Notes under the pieces: generated by a model
Database searches by the model: none
Told to the model about the DNA's origin: nothing
The model's input: the letters and a program-made list of their open reading frames with translations, nothing else
Program-made: the position numbers and the translations under genes
Assembly (NCBI RefSeq): GCF_018691265.1
Contig: NW_024881278.1
Span: 7,957,501 to 8,021,500, forward strand
DNA: 64,000 nt
Direction: 5' to 3'
From: Tyto alba
Lineage: Eukaryota; Chordata; Aves; Strigiformes; Tytonidae
Part shown: positions 58,861-64,000 of the stretch, in pieces
How the letters are laid out: each line of letters opens with the position of its first letter
Position numbering within the stretch: the stretch's first letter is position 1

Positions 58861-61800
58861 CTGGCCTGCCGTTGTGTTGTGTTTTCCTCTTATTTTATTT
58901 CCCGCCTCCACCCCTCCAAGTTTTAACCGGTAGAATAGTGCCAGCAAGGTTTCCGTGGTGTCGAACAAGTCGGGAAGATGCAAAAAAAAAAAGTGAGGCA
59001 CACCATTTAACACTGTAGTAAGTATAGTGTAGCACTTACTGTTATCTCCAGATAAGTTGAGACACCGCTGGAATTAAGTGGAGACTCAGGAGGAAAGCGG
59101 CGCGTTTACTGTCTGTATCGCACTTGGTGATGGGGTGACATATGGGGATAATGGTAATGTTTTAGCAGTGTATTAGTGATTCTGAATAAGGTCTCGTGAG
59201 CAGAGTGGACACTGAAATGTTTAGCGAAAGAAGTAGGTGAAGACAAAGGAAGCAGATGATACCAGGAAAAATCCCAGTGGCGGTGGAGAAAGATAACTCT
59301 GGATGATGTGTCATGAATTGGTGGCTTCAGATGTTTTCAGGCCGTTCTTCATCACTGCTTTGTGAGTAGGGTGATGTATGTGTGCACTTCGTGTTTACGT
59401 TGGGCAAAACTGTCTGAACTGTTTAAGTAAATGGGATGTAATCCCCTGGTTGACTTTTGTTCTGATCAGAACGACTTGCAGATGGGGATAATATGGGTGA
59501 GATAGCTTAAAACTTTACTAAATGGCTGCATCAGGTCTAGTCAATACCTTTGAGCTTTGCTGCTGTAATTTTCTTGTTTAAGGATGTAATTTTTTGTTTC
59601 CTGTTAAACTAGTGCCAAAGTAGATATAGCTGTACTGGGAGAAGAATTCTTCTAGTTCAAGCACATGCTCTGTGAGAGGAAAGTGCTAGAATATCTGCAG
59701 AAAAGAGACCAAAGTTGCAGAAGGCCTGCAATATGTAGGCAAGACATTTGTTTGAGTCAAAGGAGGGTAACAGGTAAAGGGAGGCTCTTTGAATTTAAAG
59801 CCAGAGGAACAGGGAAATTGAGAATACTGAGGAGGTGTGGAGTTGGAGTAATCAGGTCTGTACTGTAGTGGGTAATCAAAGGGAGCTTATAGTCAATGTC
59901 CAGCTTCTGCAGAAGACTGTTAGAGAAGCCTAATTACTTGAAAAACAATCTCTTTCTAAAATCTTGTGGCAATTATATTCTTGCATAGTCGAAAATCAAG
60001 ATACAGGGCCCTGCTGGGGTCTTGCTATCCTGACATCTGTTTGCATCTCCTCTGCGGGTCAGTAGCTTGGCTGAACAGAGTGGAAGGTCACTTCGCGCAA
60101 ACTTTTTTTGGTACACAGGACAGACATACAGAAATAGATCGGACGGGGGAGCTGTAGTATTCAGGTTTTTTCAACATCCTCAGCTCCTTAGTTTGAGTAA
60201 AGCCTGTATCCAGATACACACCAGAAAGAAGGGATGGGAAGGGATACAAATCAAAGTTAAACTGGTGACATGATGAAGTCCGGGAAATCATGACATAAAA
60301 TAGTGGTATAATACTGATGGGGGATGCTGCTATCAATTTTGTAACTGTGTTGCTTTAGCTTTTAAGGGTAAGTGGTATTCAAAATGTGGGGTTTTCTTCT
60401 CCTTGTGAGGTGTATTATCCATGACATTTTGAGCAAACAAGTACAGTTTTTTTCTTATGGTTCTTATCAAAATTGCCTGAAATGTTCAGAATTGTAGAGC
60501 TTTTGTTAAGACTGTATGTTTTTATTTTTTGACAGTTGTTAAAGAACTGCAGTATGACACGCTTATTCTTGTGTTTGTGGTAAAAATTGTTTTACTGAAT
60601 GTGTTAAAGTTACTTTAAGAATTACCAAACAGTGCTTTCTTCTTAGCGACTAAACTGCACTTTAGTTACCTTTGAAGGATTTTAATCAAATTCTAGTTTC
60701 TTGAAAGCAGCCTGGTCTAGAAAGTCTGGTCTTTACATACCCTTGCGAAAAAAGAAATTTGAGGGGATGAAAGAGGGGATAAAGGTGTAGTGATACAGAA
60801 GTAGGGAAATTATTACCAATTCCTCTTTTTGTGTAGTGAGGGGGTGACATTTTTTTTTTTGTTTTGAAAAGGTTTGTGACCCTCCAAACTTTGATCATTA
60901 GTTTATGCATAAAGCTGTTAAACATAAGGGAATCGAGATTTATGTGTATAAAATACGAACTCTAAGGGTTGTCTCTGCATGTCTCTATAGATAGATACAC
61001 ATACACCTGAATGGTCCAGCAGTTTCCAAATTAGAACAGGTTAGGCCAGTCCCATCTGATCTTTGTTGTTTGCTCATCTGTGGGAAATAGGGAGCAGATA
61101 AATGGTTGAAGAAGGAAAGACAGAAATCATTACTGGGGATGCTACAAAGAATCTGGTAATTACAGCATGTTTTGATTTCCCTTGCCCATGAGTTTTCTTG
61201 CATTAAGAAATGCAAATCTGTTAATAGCAGTTTTATGATTAAGTCAGATGACATGTTAATTTTGTCAGTGGCTGCAAAATGGGTATGAAGTGTGCTTATT
61301 ATCAAAAGCTGGACAAAAACATTAAGTAAAAGCATTGCATATTTCGGTTTTAGAATCATATATTCACAGAAGATGATTGCATATTTAATGACTTGCTATC
61401 AAATGTTTTAATTGATCATATTAAGGAATATCAGATATTACTTAAACTACTTTATAGTGTCTGCTTTTTTAATTCACATTGTATCACAATCAAGTTAAAC
61501 TGTCTTATTGCAGTCTTTGTACAAACCTTGAATTTTTTTCCTGTAACTTAAATTAATATAGGGCTCTTATTTGGGAGATTCCAAAATAACAATGGCCTTA
61601 GAAATTTTACTGTGCAGTCACACCAGTGAAGACCATACTGTGTCCTTCATGCCTTCACGCATGGAAGGACAGAGGTCTGTGCTGACTGCTCAGTGATTTG
61701 AGTCTGTGGATCCCAGGGAGTAAAATCTGACAATGTGGATATGACTATTGTTTCCTCAAACACTGGAAAAACGTTTAGAGGTAGCTTTGTGTGTGCGTGA

Positions 61801-64000
61801 ATGTATAGTAAAACCGTATCTAACATCTCTGTAATTGGTCACAAACTTAGATTTAGGTTTTACCAGAAGGAGAAAGAAAAAAATTAAGCATATATAGCAT
61901 CTAAAAGATGTATGTTAATTTCTTCTGTGGTGAGTAACAGATCTGAAAGCACGCTGGGCTTCTGTTGGTGACTGAAGCTGTAGGAAGAGTCATGGCTCAA
62001 ATCCCATACAGCAAGAACAAATGTGCATTTCCAGTGTTGTAACTGATTCCTAATGTTGACACAGTTTAAGACTGCATAACAGTAGCTAGATTTTGTATGT
62101 TGTTTTTCATCAGTAGATCTAACAGCATTTTATAACAAGGTGCAATGACGAGACACATTGATGTCTATCCTAATACGGATACTCTTTAAATAAACACAAC
62201 ATTTCTGCCAATTTCTTACTCCAACACCAGTAGCAAATGTGATACATTTTTATTGTACTGAAGTTGTATGCACAAACTGGAATGTATCATTACAGATATT
62301 GCAAGTTTCATGAATCTGGAAAATAAATGAACCAACAATGTCCTGAATATCATTAAAGATACAAAATGTAGAGCCATACATAATCACAATGCCCCAACAC
62401 ATTGCTTAAATAATTAAGGAGGGAATCATCACTGATGTCTCTGGATCATTAGTGAGTGTAAGCATCCCCTGCCCTGATTTAATGAACAAGGATAAGTCTT
62501 TGCGAAAATAATTTAAAAAAAATGCATAGAGTGGACAGGCCGTTGTACATGTTTTAACTTTACTACAACTTGCTTAAATCTGAAGGAAGCACGAGAAAGA
62601 AAGTGCTGATGTTGGCTGAGTTTTTTTGAGGTTACTATTCTTTTCAACACTTAAATATTCTCGAAATAAATCACACGTAACGTTTTTAGTAACAGTTAAA
62701 TTACTCTTTAAGTCAAGGTGAACAAATGCATGTGTAATAGAGCATGTTCATTAACATTGATTTGGGTGTCCCTCTTTGGTGTGTGAAGTCACTCAGCTCC
62801 AGCTTTGGGCATCGTAATGACTGTCACTGCATGCAGACACCTGGCAGTTCTGATCAGACTCCTCTCCTACTCTGCAGCTGAATTACTTGGGGTTGCTTTT
62901 CCCCTCACTTATGTCAATCTTAAACCAGTGCAATGCAGCGGAGAATCAAGACCTTTGAAGGCTATTCCATCATTTGCAAATAACTCATGTCTGCTAATGG
63001 AAAAATGGGGCGCCTCAGTGCACATCATTATTTCACTAATAGGATTTGCTTCTGCAGTTTAGAGCAGTCCATCAAGTGATACCCCATCACAACCTGTTAA
63101 AATAGTGGCATTCAATGATTAATAGTAAACAGTAGCTTCTAAAAACTGTAATACACTTTTTTTTTTCCTCAGCAAATCAATGTGTGAGAGCTGCCAGAGG
63201 CACAATAAAATTATAATCTGATATGTAAAAAATACAGCTTTCTTGGTTAAATATTTTAAGTGGTCTAATTATCTCAAATTCAGGTTTGAATTTTAATATC
63301 CTGTTTTCAACTCATCTAGCTGCCTTTCTCAAATGTTTCCTATTAACATGCATTTATGTTCTTGTTGGCTTTTGTAGGTGGCCAAGTAAAATAATAGCTG
63401 CTTGTTATTTTGATAACCTTGATATTTTCAAGAAATTACAAATATAAAACAGGAGAATGCAAAGAAGAGAAAGGGACAACCTCTGTAGTAGAAGCATACG
63501 TTTTTTGCAATTACTGATGCAAAATGTAGGCTTCCAAGTTGCTACTAAACACTTATACGTTCTCTGGATGAGAAAATGCGACATTACATAGTGTTTGAAA
63601 TAGGACCTTTCCTACATTAACATACAAAAATATACTTTGTTAAAAGTTAACAAAAATAACAATTTTTTGAGAAGCAAGACAAATCCTTGTTGGGACGGAA
63701 ACTCCATTCTCCATTTGCTTATGTTTTGCATAAAGCCTACTAGCCTAAACTGGTGGCTTTCCAACCCTCTTTGTTTGGATGCTCATACAATACACGTAAA
63801 GTTACTGAAAAGAGGGTTCCTTTCTCAACTACCTTTTGCCTGTGAATCCCTGAAACAGTGGTTGAAAATTACTGGCTTAAAACCCATCCTCGGAGATGGG
63901 TGAATTTTTTAAGAGATGGGGTTACAACAGCATCTAAAGGCAACAAAGATGAGTTTCTGAACCTTCTTGCTGCATTGTGACTTTAAGTCATACTCTTAGT
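58861..64000. other. Right flank, no gene recognised
   Basis: This is AT-rich sequence without a recognisable coding exon on either strand. I looked for ankyrin repeats (ASB3) and for CHAC2, the expected neighbours, and saw neither. It could be the first intron of a divergent ASB3 transcript. A stretch at 62800-63070 with a palindromic octamer site is noted as a finding. Confidence 0.5.

Noticed and set aside
1..64000. tRNA, rRNA, CRISPR arrays or bacterial-type operons
   Set aside because: I saw no tRNA B-box with a cloverleaf, no rRNA-like sequence and no regularly spaced repeats. The window is ordinary vertebrate nuclear DNA.

Overview
This window is vertebrate nuclear DNA from a bird. 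The evidence is split genes with GT-AG introns, CpG-island promoters, a CR1 retrotransposon tail of avian type, an avian ERV-L-like solo LTR, and an intact TLR15 gene, a Toll-like receptor known only from birds and reptiles. I cannot name the species. The TLR15 and GPR75 proteins are not identical to the chicken proteins as I remember them. There is no prokaryotic content, CRISPR array or operon.

Layout: (1) positions 1-21360 hold the 3' half of PSME4 (proteasome activator PA200) on the + strand, with 19 coding exons, the stop codon and a long 3' UTR. The window opens inside an exon. (2) Positions 21361-27080 are intergenic, with one isolated CpG-rich cluster. (3) Positions 27080-29800 (or 30760) hold GPR75, an intact orphan-type GPCR on the + strand whose coding region is a single exon starting in a CpG island. 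(4) Positions 30760-35690 are intergenic and contain a reverse-oriented ERV-L-type solo LTR. (5) Positions 35698-39600 hold TLR15 on the - strand, with the whole reading frame in one exon, a splice acceptor just before the start codon and a candidate TATA promoter about 1.2 kb upstream. (6) Positions 39600-45090 are intergenic with a CR1 3' end and a (GTTT)n repeat. (7) Positions 45091-58860 hold ERLEC1 (ER lectin) on the - strand, complete in 14 coding exons, starting in a CpG island that may be bidirectional. (8) Positions 58860-64000 contain no recognisable gene.

The order PSME4-GPR75-ERLEC1 matches the conserved vertebrate block (human 2p16), with TLR15 inserted between GPR75 and ERLEC1. 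The genes do not form one pathway. PSME4 and ERLEC1 both serve protein quality control (nuclear proteasome and ER-associated degradation), while GPR75 and TLR15 are surface receptors.

I found no clearly new multi-gene system. The observations most worth a second look are two GC-AG introns with identical donor sequence (one in PSME4, one in ERLEC1), a furin-type RVRR motif in a non-LRR loop of the TLR15 ectodomain, a TATA/kappaB-like candidate promoter for TLR15, and upstream reading frames in the GPR75 leader.
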